A stretch of 64,000 bases of DNA from Peribacillus kribbensis DSM 17871 (GTDB taxonomy: Bacteria; Bacillota; Bacilli; Bacillales; DSM-1321): contig NZ_KE387243.1 in NCBI RefSeq assembly GCF_000430765.1, forward strand, positions 71,225 to 135,224, given 5' to 3'. Positions 17,277-26,117 of the stretch are shown here, in pieces. The translations under genes were made by a program, and so were the position numbers. The notes below the pieces were generated by a model. That model had not been told where the DNA came from, searched no databases, and was given only the letters and a program-made list of their open reading frames with translations. Each line of letters opens with the position of its first letter. Position 1 is the stretch's first letter.

Positions 17277-18749
17277 ATGGGTGCTAAAACAATGGAAAAT
17301 AAAGATGTTTTGATGTTCAAGGATCCTTCCTTATACAATGAGGACCTGGCGCCGGTCGCTAAGGAAAAGAGAAATTGGAATTGGCTGAACTATACAACGG
17401 TCTGGATGGGAATGGTCCATAATATTGTGGCTTATGAAACGGCCGGAAGTCTGCTTGGCTTAGGGATGAATGTCTGGCAGGCATTAGCGACCGTCATTAC
17501 AGCCAATATCATCCTTATTGTGGTCATGTGGCTGAACAGTTCCGCAGGTGCCAAGTATGGAGTGCCCTTTCCTGTTTTAATACGTGCTTCTTTCGGTTAT
17601 AAAGGGGCGCAGCTGCCCATTATTATCAGAGCCATTGTGGCGATCTTCTGGTTTGCGGTACAGGCCTATTTAGGCAGTAAAGCTGTGGGTGCGGTACTGG
17701 GTACATTGATACCAGGCTGGGACAGTCTTTCTTCCATTCATATTATCGGTATGGGATTGAATGATGCTTTGGCGGTCGCTCTATTCTGGATTTTACATGC
17801 CTGGGTGATCTCTCATGGGATGGAAAGAGTTAAATTCTTTGAACTTTGGGCCGGCCCGCTGGTAATTGTTCTAGGCTTAGGGCTGGTTATTTGGGCGATT
17901 ACTGTATCTAAGGGATTAGGGCCATTATTCGCTGAACCATCCACATTAACGGGCGGGGCATTTTGGACAGCATTTGGGGTTTCGGTCACTGGATTAATTG
18001 GAACCTGGGCTACCTTGATTTTGAACATCCCCGATTTTACCAGATTTGCCCGCTCACAAAAGGATCAAGTGATCGGCCAGGCAATAGGGCTGCCAGGAAC
18101 GGCCATTATCTTTGCTGTTATGAGTATCATTACAACCTCCGGAACGGTTATTGCTTTTGGAAGGCCGATTTGGGATCCTGTTGAACTGCTTCAGCAATTC
18201 GGTAACCCGATCGTATTATTCCTGGGAGCATTCGCGCTCTTAATCGCTACCTTGTCTGTCAATGTGGCAGCTAATGTAGTTTCACCAGCTTATGATCTAG
18301 TAAATCTGTTCCCTAAAAAACTGAATTTCGTAAAAGCAGGGTTGATTTCAATTGTGGCGGCATTTTTTGTTGCACCATGGCTATGGTATAACAACTCAGA
18401 CACGATTTTTAATGTCCTTGGAGCGATCGGAGGGGCACTTGGACCGGTTGGCGGTATTATGATTGCGGATTATTACCTGGTGGCACGGGGAAAATATGAT
18501 TTAAACAGTTTCTATAGAAAAGATGGTCTATATGAGTATAAAAACGGCTGGAATATAAAGGCGCTGGCAGCACTCGCCTTAGGGCTGATCGCTTCCTTTA
18601 TCGGCCTGATGGTCCCTTCATTAAAGGGGCTGTACACGTATTCATGGTTCTTCGGAATCGGCTTTGGCTTTATTACTTATGTATTATTAATGAAATCAGA
18701 AAGAATGCCTGAATCCAGTACGGAAAATATAGAAACAACAGCATTGTAA
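17277..18749 (+). CDS. NCS1-family pyrimidine/hydantoin-type permease
   Basis: 490 residues with about 12 membrane segments. ATG 17277 follows AAGGAGG. NCS1 landmarks: NWLNYTTVWMGMVHNIVAYE in TM1, the NSSAGAKYGVPFPVLIRASFG motif, and LNIPDFTRFARSQKDQ between the central helices. NCS1 proteins import uracil, cytosine, allantoin or hydantoins with Na+ or H+. Standing at the head of a reductive pyrimidine degradation locus, import of uracil, thymine or a dihydropyrimidine is likely. A strong terminator separates it from the regulator gene. Confidence 0.9.
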   Translation: MGAKTMENKDVLMFKDPSLYNEDLAPVAKEKRNWNWLNYTTVWMGMVHNIVAYETAGSLLGLGMNVWQALATVITANIILIVVMWLNSSAGAKYGVPFPVLIRASFGYKGAQLPIIIRAIVAIFWFAVQAYLGSKAVGAVLGTLIPGWDSLSSIHIIGMGLNDALAVALFWILHAWVISHGMERVKFFELWAGPLVIVLGLGLVIWAITVSKGLGPLFAEPSTLTGGAFWTAFGVSVTGLIGTWATLILNIPDFTRFARSQKDQVIGQAIGLPGTAIIFAVMSIITTSGTVIAFGRPIWDPVELLQQFGNPIVLFLGAFALLIATLSVNVAANVVSPAYDLVNLFPKKLNFVKAGLISIVAAFFVAPWLWYNNSDTIFNVLGAIGGALGPVGGIMIADYYLVARGKYDLNSFYRKDGLYEYKNGWNIKALAALALGLIASFIGLMVPSLKGLYTYSWFFGIGFGFITYVLLMKSERMPESSTENIETTAL

Positions 18750-18765
18750 TGGGATTTGCCACCAA

Positions 18766-18797
18766 GAACACCACAGTCTAAAACTGTGGTGTTTTTT
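18766..18797 (+). terminator. Terminator after the NCS1 permease
   Basis: AACACCACAGT pairs with ACTGTGGTGTT, loop CTAAA, followed by six T. A strong intrinsic terminator. Confidence 0.92.
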
Positions 18798-19000
18798 AAT
18801 GGGGCTTATATGATGCTTCCTCCTAGCTGTCACCCTCCAGCCGCGTAGCTAACGAACTGCCTGCACCAAAAGTCCTGTTTTTTCCAAACTATGTCAGAAT
18901 GTCTCACGAACTTATGGAATCCGTTTTATTTTCGGTTTATAAAATTAATTAAAGACCTATTAAAGACAAAGGATAAGGAGGTGAAATCATCAGCTTAAAC

Positions 19001-20296
19001 ATGCTTGTGATCGGTCCCAAGCCACTGGTAGAAGAAATTTGTGAAATCGCCCAGGAATTTCAGGAACTTGAACTAAAAACGCTCATCTATCAAACTGTCG
19101 AAGAATCTGCCGCATTAATCGACCATCATACAGAACCAGCAGATATTTATATGTTTGCCGGACCAACTCCTTACCATATTTCAAAAGGAACTATCCCTCA
19201 TGACAGTCTTGCCTATTATGTACCCTTTGAAGGGTCAGATATATATAGGGTTTTACTGAACATCTATAAACATTACAACCATTTCCCAGACATCAGCTTT
19301 GATATTGTCGAAGCAAATGATTTAAAAGAGATTTATGAAGAAATGAATATCACTAATAAGACCTATTATTTAAAGTCCAGCACCTTAGAAATGGAGCGGA
19401 GCGGGGCCTTATTGGATTATCACATCACTCTATTAAAAGATAATAAAATCCAGGTCATCGCCACTACGATCAATTCGGTATATGAAGGGCTGAAGGAAAT
19501 TCAGGCACCTGTGTTTTTAATCAATCATACAAAGGCCACGATCCGCCATACCCTGCGTAAAGCGGTTTTAAAAGGTTATGAGCGAAAAAAAGAGGAAGCC
19601 CAAATTACAGCCCTGCGCTTTCAAATTATGAATATAGCAGGAAAAGAGTCTCTGCTCCAGGAATTTACGGCCATAAAGGAAAGCATACAAGCCTATGGAA
19701 ACCGGTTTTTTTCAAGCTCTGTGCTGATGGAGGAAAACACCATTACTCTTTATACAACCTACGGAGTGTTAGACCGAGTAACGAGAAAGAAAAAAGATTT
19801 TACGTTTTTACAGCAATTGAATGATTCATTTTCCATCGGGATCAACCTGGGAATCGGCATCGGCAGTACAGCGGAAAGTGCTTCATACAATGCGAAGAAT
19901 GCATTGGAGTTTGCCTCACGAAAGACGGATGGCGGGTGCTGCTTTTTAATTGATGAACAAAAAAGGATTCACGGACCATTAGGAACACGTCAATCCATGG
20001 AGTATAACCTTTTAAATCATGACAATCATTATCGTTCGCTAAGTCTCCGTAAGTTTTATGCGTGGTTATCCATGATGCAAAAAAAGAAGCTTACAACCAG
20101 AGAAGTGGGCATTGGGATGAATACAACGGAGCGGCATGCAGCCAGAATCTTAAAAAACTTAAGCGAAGAAAAGATTGCAGCCATCATCGGAAAGGAATTG
20201 ATTCATCAGAAAGGACGGCCGCGCCTAGTCTATGAAATCAATATAGAAAAACTGGCCCATTATGTGAATGAAAAGAAGGAAGAACCATTCGTTTAG
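19001..20296 (+). CDS. PucR-like transcriptional regulator of the pyrimidine locus
   Basis: 431 residues from ATG 19001. The N-terminal half (about 1-190) looks like a ligand-sensing domain; residues about 215-330 resemble a degenerate GGDEF-like domain (GINLGIGIGSTAESASYNAKNAL); the C-terminal 70 residues form an HTH (LTTREVGIGMNTTERHAARI). The start is unusual: AAGGAGG at 18975-18981 is 19 bases from this ATG but only seven from an in-frame ATC at 18989, which would add four residues, so ATC initiation is possible. Regulators of this layout control purine or pyrimidine catabolism. It precedes the catabolic genes in the same direction and probably activates them in response to a pathway intermediate. 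Confidence 0.8.
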   Translation: MLVIGPKPLVEEICEIAQEFQELELKTLIYQTVEESAALIDHHTEPADIYMFAGPTPYHISKGTIPHDSLAYYVPFEGSDIYRVLLNIYKHYNHFPDISFDIVEANDLKEIYEEMNITNKTYYLKSSTLEMERSGALLDYHITLLKDNKIQVIATTINSVYEGLKEIQAPVFLINHTKATIRHTLRKAVLKGYERKKEEAQITALRFQIMNIAGKESLLQEFTAIKESIQAYGNRFFSSSVLMEENTITLYTTYGVLDRVTRKKKDFTFLQQLNDSFSIGINLGIGIGSTAESASYNAKNALEFASRKTDGGCCFLIDEQKRIHGPLGTRQSMEYNLLNHDNHYRSLSLRKFYAWLSMMQKKKLTTREVGIGMNTTERHAARILKNLSEEKIAAIIGKELIHQKGRPRLVYEINIEKLAHYVNEKKEEPFV

Positions 20297-20318
20297 CAGG
20301 AAAAAGGAGGAGCAAAAC

Positions 20319-21551
20319 TTGGAACAGCAAAAATTGCTCATTAACGGCCGCAGATTGAAGGAAACACTGGAAAGGTTCGCTGATTTTGGACGCACCGAAA
20401 AGAATGGGGTTACGCGCCTGTCCTTATCCGAGGAAGATCGTAAGGCAAGGGATTATTTTTGTTCAGTCTGTAAAGACCTGGGCATGACAGTAAAAGTCGA
20501 TGATATGGGAAATATTTATGCCGCATTGGAAGGAACAGAAGACAAGCCGCCAATCGTGATCGGCTCCCATCTTGATACGGTAAAAAAAGGCGGACGATTT
20601 GATGGTGTGCTCGGGGTCGCTGCCGGTCTGGAGATTGCCCGTACATTCGCTGAAAATCACATGAAGCCTAGAATTTCCCTTATGGTTGTGAATTTTACAA
20701 ATGAAGAAGGAGCAAGATTTGAGCCTTCCATGATGTCATCCGGCGTACTATCTGGCAAATTCGATAAAGAAATTATGATTAATAAAAGGGATTCGGATGG
20801 CGTAAGCTTTGATGAAGCGTTAGAGACCATCGGATATAAAGGGAAGGATGAATTTCGTCTAAAAGAAGCTTCTGCCTTTTTGGAACTGCATATCGAACAA
20901 GGGCCGATACTTGAACAGGAATCCTTGTCCATCGGGGTGGTGGAATGCGTGGTTGGAATGGTCTGCTACGAAATCGAAATAACAGGAGAATCGGATCACG
21001 CAGGGACTACTCCCATGACCATGAGAAAGGATGCCCTGTTTGCTGCCAATAATATCCTGGCTGACGCACGCAGTAAACTGGGAGCACTCGATTCTGATCT
21101 GGTCTTTACAATGGGCAGGATGAATGTATGGCCGAACATCCACACGGTTATTCCGAATAAGGTGGTGTTTTCGCTCGAAGCAAGGCATAAGGATCCGGCT
21201 GTCATACAACAGGTGGAACAAATCATCCAGGGGCTGCCTGATTTCCCTTCAAATGAAGGCTGTGAAATTAAAGCGAAAAAATTATGGGACCGCAATACCG
21301 TCTGGTTTGATCCGCAGATCGTGAACCAGCTCGAGCAATCGGTGAAGTCATTAGGATATTCGTATAAAAGGATGGTCAGCGGTGCCGGCCATGACGCTCA
21401 ATTTTTAGCGGGTTATGTGCCGACCGCCATGGTTTTTGTGCCGAGCATCCATGGGAAAAGTCATTGTGAAGAAGAATGGACACCTTGGGAAGATTGTGAA
21501 AAGGGTGTAAATGTCCTGCTTGAAACCGTATTAAACATGCAATTGAAATAA
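20319..21551 (+). CDS. Zn-dependent M20 hydrolase: beta-ureidopropionase/N-carbamoyl-amino acid hydrolase
   Basis: 410 residues from TTG 20319, nine bases after AAAGGAGG; the longer frame overlapping the regulator is not needed. M20 metal ligands are visible: His and Asp in GSHLDTVKKGGRFDGVLG, Glu-Glu in NFTNEEGARF, His in LHIEQGP and His in SGAGHDAQF. The family includes allantoate amidohydrolase, N-carbamoyl-L-amino-acid hydrolase and bacterial beta-ureidopropionase. Flanked by dihydropyrimidinase and dihydropyrimidine dehydrogenase genes, it most likely hydrolyses N-carbamoyl-beta-alanine to beta-alanine, CO2 and ammonia, the third pathway step. Confidence 0.9.
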   Translation: MEQQKLLINGRRLKETLERFADFGRTEKNGVTRLSLSEEDRKARDYFCSVCKDLGMTVKVDDMGNIYAALEGTEDKPPIVIGSHLDTVKKGGRFDGVLGVAAGLEIARTFAENHMKPRISLMVVNFTNEEGARFEPSMMSSGVLSGKFDKEIMINKRDSDGVSFDEALETIGYKGKDEFRLKEASAFLELHIEQGPILEQESLSIGVVECVVGMVCYEIEITGESDHAGTTPMTMRKDALFAANNILADARSKLGALDSDLVFTMGRMNVWPNIHTVIPNKVVFSLEARHKDPAVIQQVEQIIQGLPDFPSNEGCEIKAKKLWDRNTVWFDPQIVNQLEQSVKSLGYSYKRMVSGAGHDAQFLAGYVPTAMVFVPSIHGKSHCEEEWTPWEDCEKGVNVLLETVLNMQLK

Positions 21552-21588
21552 TGGACCGGTCATTCTATGTTAAAGGAGGTTATTTAAT

Positions 21589-22944
21589 TTGAAGATCAAT
21601 CATACAAACATAGATCTGAATTTTCAAGAAATACATCCGGGATTATCACAGAATGAAGCGTTGGAGGAGGCCAACCGCTGTCTTTACTGCTATGACGCTC
21701 CCTGTATTAAAGCCTGTCCAACCGGGATCGATATTCCGAGTTTCATCAAGAAAATCGCATCAGGAAACCTAAAGGGATCAGCGAAGACCATTATGACGGC
21801 GAATCCTATGGGGGCAAGCTGTTCCCGTGTATGCCCGACAGAGGAATTATGCGAAGGAGCCTGTGTACTGAATCACACTGCTAAGCCGATTATGATCGGA
21901 AACCTGCAGCGTTATGCCACCGACTGGGCGATCAAAAATGAAGTGGATTTCTTTGAGCCGGGAACCCAGAATGGCAAAAGGGTGGCGATTGTCGGCGGAG
22001 GACCTGCTGGGCTTTCGGCAGCCAGGGAATTGGCACGACTTGGCTATAAAGCGGACATATTTGAGGCTGAAGAAAAGGCGGGAGGACTAAACACCTTTGG
22101 CATTGTTCCTTTCCGTCTGCCTATGGCCATTTCTGATTGGGAGATCGAGCAGGTTGAAAAACTGGGTGTGACCATTCATACAAAGACAAGAATCGGAAAG
22201 GACCTATCAGCTGACGAACTGGTGAACAGCTATGATGCTGTCATTCTAGCAATCGGGATGGCTCATGTGCCGGATTTGGGCATAGAGGGAGAAAACCTTA
22301 AGGGAGTTTATGATGCCATTGAATTTGTAAGAGACACCAAAACTAAGCCTCTTTCTCATCAGTTTTTTGGTAAAAAAGCGGTGGTGATAGGTGCCGGGAA
22401 TACGGCCATTGATGCGGCTACGAGCTCTGTGCGTCTGGGTGCCGGAAACGTAAAGATCCTTTATCGGAGAACCTCTGAAGAGATGACCGCCTATGCCTTT
22501 GAATATGAATTTGCGAAGCAGGACGGAGTTGAATTCAGGTTTTTGACCGCACCCAGCCGGATTATAGGTGATGAGCAGGGACGGGTGATTGGAATCGAAT
22601 GCATCAAAATGGAATTAGGCGAACCAGCGGAGGATGGCCGCAGGCGGCCTGTTCCTATTCAGGGATCAGAATTCATCCTGGAGGCAGATATGGTCATAAA
22701 AGCCAACGGCCAGGCCAGATTTGTCGGACTGATTGAGCAATTCAATCTTCATCATGATGATGGTGTCGTCAAGGTAGACTCTGCATCCTATCAAACTTCC
22801 AATGAAAAAGTGTTTGCCTGCGGAGATGTCATTTTTGGTAAAGGACAGGGAGAAGCCATGGTCGTATCTGCAGCCCAGCAGGGAAAAGAAAGTGCCCATG
22901 CGGTACATCGTTCTTTAGCTCCCTTCTTTGCTGAAACCGTATAG
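21589..22944 (+). CDS. preT: NAD(P)-dependent dihydropyrimidine dehydrogenase, FAD/Fe-S subunit
   Basis: 451 residues from TTG 21589, with AAAGGAGG at 21572-21579. The N-terminal domain (about 1-120) has the cysteine-rich Fe-S pattern RCLYCYDAPCIKACPTGID and CSRVCPTEELCEGACV. The FAD site AIVGGGPAGLSAARELARLG follows near residue 130, and an NAD-binding GAGNTAIDAATSSVRLGAG lies near 265. This matches PreT, which passes electrons from NAD(P)H to the PreA subunit for reduction of uracil or thymine to the 5,6-dihydro form. It is followed 39 bp later by preA. The reaction may run in either direction. Confidence 0.92.
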   Translation: MKINHTNIDLNFQEIHPGLSQNEALEEANRCLYCYDAPCIKACPTGIDIPSFIKKIASGNLKGSAKTIMTANPMGASCSRVCPTEELCEGACVLNHTAKPIMIGNLQRYATDWAIKNEVDFFEPGTQNGKRVAIVGGGPAGLSAARELARLGYKADIFEAEEKAGGLNTFGIVPFRLPMAISDWEIEQVEKLGVTIHTKTRIGKDLSADELVNSYDAVILAIGMAHVPDLGIEGENLKGVYDAIEFVRDTKTKPLSHQFFGKKAVVIGAGNTAIDAATSSVRLGAGNVKILYRRTSEEMTAYAFEYEFAKQDGVEFRFLTAPSRIIGDEQGRVIGIECIKMELGEPAEDGRRRPVPIQGSEFILEADMVIKANGQARFVGLIEQFNLHHDDGVVKVDSASYQTSNEKVFACGDVIFGKGQGEAMVVSAAQQGKESAHAVHRSLAPFFAETV

Positions 22945-22983
22945 ACACGGGTGCTTGTGAAATAAAAACAGGGAGGGAAATAG

Positions 22984-24273
22984 ATGGCAGATTTAAGGAT
23001 TAATTTAGCGGGGATCAAATCACCAAATCCATTTTGGTTAGCATCGGCTCCTCCGACGAATTCGGGGTATCAGGTCCAGCGGGCTTTCGAAGCTGGCTGG
23101 GGCGGCGCTGTCTGGAAGACGCTGGGCGATCCTATATTAAATGTTTCATCGCGATTTGCAGCGGTCAGTTTTAACGGGCAGAGAGTGGCGGGATTCAACA
23201 ATATTGAATTAATCACCGATCGTCCATTAGAAGTGAATTTAAAGGAGATTTACGAAACAAAGAAACGTTTCCCGGATCATGCCATCATAGCTTCTTTGAT
23301 GGTGGAGCCCAAACAGGAAAAGTGGCATGAAATCGTAAAAAGAGTGGAAGACACAGGGGTAGACGGCCTCGAACTGAATTTTGGCTGTCCGCACGGAATG
23401 GCAGAGCGGGGAATGGGTTCCGCTTCCGGACAGGTGCCTGAGCTGGTTGAAAGACAAACCTATTGGGTGAAGGAGGCAGCTAAAACACCTGTTATTGTTA
23501 AGTTAACTCCTAATATAACGGATATTACTTCAACGGCAGAGGCAGCAGTAAAGGGCGGAGCGGATGCGGTCAGTATGATCAATACCATTAACAGCCTGGC
23601 AGGCGTGGACATTGATACATGGAATACCATTCCGCATGTTGGAGGCAAGGGAGCTCACGGAGGCTACTGCGGACCCGCCGTTAAACCGATTGCTCTCCAT
23701 ATGGTAGGAGAATGTGCCAGGAACCCCCGCATTCCTATTCCGATTTCCGGTATCGGGGGAATATCCAATTGGCAGAATGCGGTGGAATTTATGTTAATGG
23801 GAGCGACGGGTGTGCAAGTCTGCACCGCAGCCATGCACCATGGCTTCCGAATTGTGGAGGATATGATAGAAGGCTTAAATAATTATCTGGATGATAAGGG
23901 GATTTCCTCCGTCATGGACATTGTCGGAAAGTCCGTCCCTAAATATTCAGACTGGGGCAATCTGGACTTAAACTACAACATTACAGCAAGAATCAATCAG
24001 GATGTTTGTATAGAGTGCAACAAATGCTATATTGCCTGCGAAGACACCTCCCATCAATGCATCGATAGATTGGTAGATTCAAATGGAGTAAGCTTCCTGA
24101 AAGTAAGAGAAGAGGATTGTGTGGGCTGTAACTTATGCTCCATTGTCTGTCCGGTGGATGGGGCAATCGACATGGTGGAAGTACCAAATGACCTTCCGCC
24201 GATGACTTGGAATGAGCGCCAGGCAGCACTCGGGCTGCTTAATGGAACGGCCGAGAAAGTGGTCAAATCCTAA
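22984..24273 (+). CDS. preA: NAD-dependent dihydropyrimidine dehydrogenase, catalytic subunit
   Basis: 429 residues from ATG 22984 with GGGAGGG upstream. The N-terminal 310 residues are a dihydroorotate-dehydrogenase-like FMN barrel: NPFWLASAPPT, then LELNFGCPHGMAERGMG near residue 140, then GGISNWQNAVEFMLMGATGVQ. The C-terminal 80 residues carry two 4Fe-4S motifs (CIECNKCYIACED and CVGCNLCSIVCP). This is PreA, the site where uracil and thymine are reduced. It partners with PreT directly upstream. The downstream dihydropyrimidinase begins 20 bp after its stop. Confidence 0.93.
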   Translation: MADLRINLAGIKSPNPFWLASAPPTNSGYQVQRAFEAGWGGAVWKTLGDPILNVSSRFAAVSFNGQRVAGFNNIELITDRPLEVNLKEIYETKKRFPDHAIIASLMVEPKQEKWHEIVKRVEDTGVDGLELNFGCPHGMAERGMGSASGQVPELVERQTYWVKEAAKTPVIVKLTPNITDITSTAEAAVKGGADAVSMINTINSLAGVDIDTWNTIPHVGGKGAHGGYCGPAVKPIALHMVGECARNPRIPIPISGIGGISNWQNAVEFMLMGATGVQVCTAAMHHGFRIVEDMIEGLNNYLDDKGISSVMDIVGKSVPKYSDWGNLDLNYNITARINQDVCIECNKCYIACEDTSHQCIDRLVDSNGVSFLKVREEDCVGCNLCSIVCPVDGAIDMVEVPNDLPPMTWNERQAALGLLNGTAEKVVKS

Positions 24274-24292
24274 TATTGAAGGAGGAGTTTAT

Positions 24293-25711
24293 ATGAGAAG
24301 AATCATAAAAAATGGAACTGTCGTGACTGCGGCTGATACATACAAGGCAGACGTGTTCATAGAAAATGGGGTCATCAGCCAGATCGGAGCCAACCTTACA
24401 GCCCCTGATGCAGAAATCATTGATGCAGACGGGTGTTATGTGTTCCCAGGCGGAATTGACCCTCATACACATCTGGATATGCCATTTGGAGGGACTACGA
24501 CCAGGGATGATTTTGAAACCGGGACGATTGCTGCCGCGTTTGGAGGGACGACCACCATTATTGACTTTTGTTTAACGAATAAAGGAAAAACATTGAGAAG
24601 TGCCCTTGAAACCTGGCACGCAAAATCGAAAAACAAAGCCGTCATTGATTATGGATTTCACCTTCAGATTGTCGAAGCCAATGAAAACGTACTAAATGAA
24701 CTTCCCCAGGTGATTGAGGAAGAAGGAATTACCTCCTTTAAAGTATTTATGGCGTATAAAAATCAGTTCCAGGCAGATGATGAAACGTTGTTCCGCACAT
24801 TAATCGCAGCTAAGGAACATGGAGCTCTGGTCATGGTGCATGCAGAGAATGGTGATGTGATTGACTACTTAGTAAAGAAAGCATTGGCAGATGGAAATAC
24901 TGACCCCATCTACCATGCATTAACACGCCCGCCGGAAGCAGAGGGAGAAGCCACTGGAAGAGCGATCACCCTGACGGATTTGGCTGATTCCCAGCTATAT
25001 ATCGTCCATGTATCCTGTGCCGAAGCAGCCAGGAAGATTGCAGAAGCCAGAAGTAAGGGAATTGAAATTTGGGGAGAAACCTGTCCGCAGTATTTGGTTC
25101 TTGATCAATCTTATTTAGAAAAACCGCATTTTGAAGGAGCAAAATATGTCTGGTCCCCGCCGCTCAGGGAGAAATGGAATCAGGATGTATTATGGAATGC
25201 GTTAAAAGCGGGAGAGCTGCAGACTCTAGGCTCCGATCAGTGTTCATTTGATTTTATCGGCCAGAAGGAGCTTGGAAGAGATGATTTTTCAAAAATACCA
25301 AATGGCGGCCCGATTATCGAAGACCGAGTCAGCATTCTGTTCTCTGAAGGTGTAAAGAAGGGCAGAATTTCTCTCAATCAGTTTGTTGATCTTACGTCCA
25401 CAAGGGCAGCAAAATTGTTCGGATTGTATCCAAAGAAAGGAACGATTGCCGTTGGAGCGGATGCTGATATCGTGATTTTCAATCCTGATACGGAAAGAGT
25501 CTTATCAGCTGAAACCCATCATATGGCCGTCGATTACAATCCATTTGAGGGCATGCAAATCACCGGAGAGCCTGTTTCGGTGTTATCACGAGGTGAATTT
25601 GTCATCCGTGAGAAGCAATTCGTCGGAAAACCAGGATCCGGACAATATATTAAAAGAGCAAAGTACGGCAAAAGCCAGCAGGCCAAAACCATAGAGACAG
25701 CCGCAAAGTAA
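24293..25711 (+). CDS. hydA: Dihydropyrimidinase/D-hydantoinase
   Basis: 472 residues from ATG 24293 (GGAGGAG site at 24281-24287). The longer frame from 24212 overlaps preA and lacks a binding site. Amidohydrolase motifs: GGIDPHTHLDMPFGG (metal-binding HxH), SFKVFMAYKNQF with the Lys expected to be carbamylated, MVHAENGD, LYIVHVSCAEAA and GSDQCSFDF with the final Asp ligand. It opens dihydrouracil or dihydrothymine to N-carbamoyl-beta-amino acids, the second step of the reductive route. Unlike the ATP-dependent HyuAB enzymes upstream, this is an ATP-independent binuclear metal enzyme. Cytoplasmic tetramers are usual. Confidence 0.94.
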   Translation: MRRIIKNGTVVTAADTYKADVFIENGVISQIGANLTAPDAEIIDADGCYVFPGGIDPHTHLDMPFGGTTTRDDFETGTIAAAFGGTTTIIDFCLTNKGKTLRSALETWHAKSKNKAVIDYGFHLQIVEANENVLNELPQVIEEEGITSFKVFMAYKNQFQADDETLFRTLIAAKEHGALVMVHAENGDVIDYLVKKALADGNTDPIYHALTRPPEAEGEATGRAITLTDLADSQLYIVHVSCAEAARKIAEARSKGIEIWGETCPQYLVLDQSYLEKPHFEGAKYVWSPPLREKWNQDVLWNALKAGELQTLGSDQCSFDFIGQKELGRDDFSKIPNGGPIIEDRVSILFSEGVKKGRISLNQFVDLTSTRAAKLFGLYPKKGTIAVGADADIVIFNPDTERVLSAETHHMAVDYNPFEGMQITGEPVSVLSRGEFVIREKQFVGKPGSGQYIKRAKYGKSQQAKTIETAAK

Positions 25712-25754
25712 AGCAGAGAAAGAAATGAAGATAAGAGAAGAAAGGGGAGGGAAA

Positions 25755-25991
25755 ATGTCAGAACACCAGCAGTATGTACTGGAACGGGAACAGATTGATG
25801 ATCTTCTTCAAAAAGGATACAAAATCAAAAAAGTCATAGAAAGCTTAAGCGGAGACATCGTCCAGTTTGAGCAGGACAGCAATACCGAAGAGGAACCAAC
25901 AAAAGAAATTTTACTCATTTTAACTCCTAATGCACGAAAATATTTCTCTGTGAAGCTCATCGAGCAGGCGCAGGGAAATGTTCAATTATAA
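25755..25991 (+). CDS. Small conserved protein in the pyrimidine degradation operon
   Basis: 78 residues from ATG 25755, with GGGGAGGG just upstream; the longer frame from 25725 is less likely. It is soluble and charged, with LEREQIDDLLQKGYKIKKVIESLSGDIV at the N-terminus and LILTPNARKYFSVKL later. I do not recognise the family. It lies between dihydropyrimidinase and the aminotransferase, in the same direction and with short gaps, so it is likely co-transcribed. A regulatory or accessory role is possible. No metal-binding or catalytic motif is visible. Confidence 0.65.
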   Translation: MSEHQQYVLEREQIDDLLQKGYKIKKVIESLSGDIVQFEQDSNTEEEPTKEILLILTPNARKYFSVKLIEQAQGNVQL

Positions 25992-26117
25992 AAAATACTG
26001 GGAGTGCTGATTCTGCATCAGCTGTTTCCCATAACTGGTGCCGCACGGAAAATATATCAGTCCAGGCACCAGATTTTTTCGATCGATAGAATGACCTTTT
26101 ATAAGGAGGATGGGATT

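Noticed and set aside
24212-24292. N-terminal extension of the dihydropyrimidinase into preA
   Set aside because: A strong GGAGGAG site precedes ATG 24293, where family homology begins.
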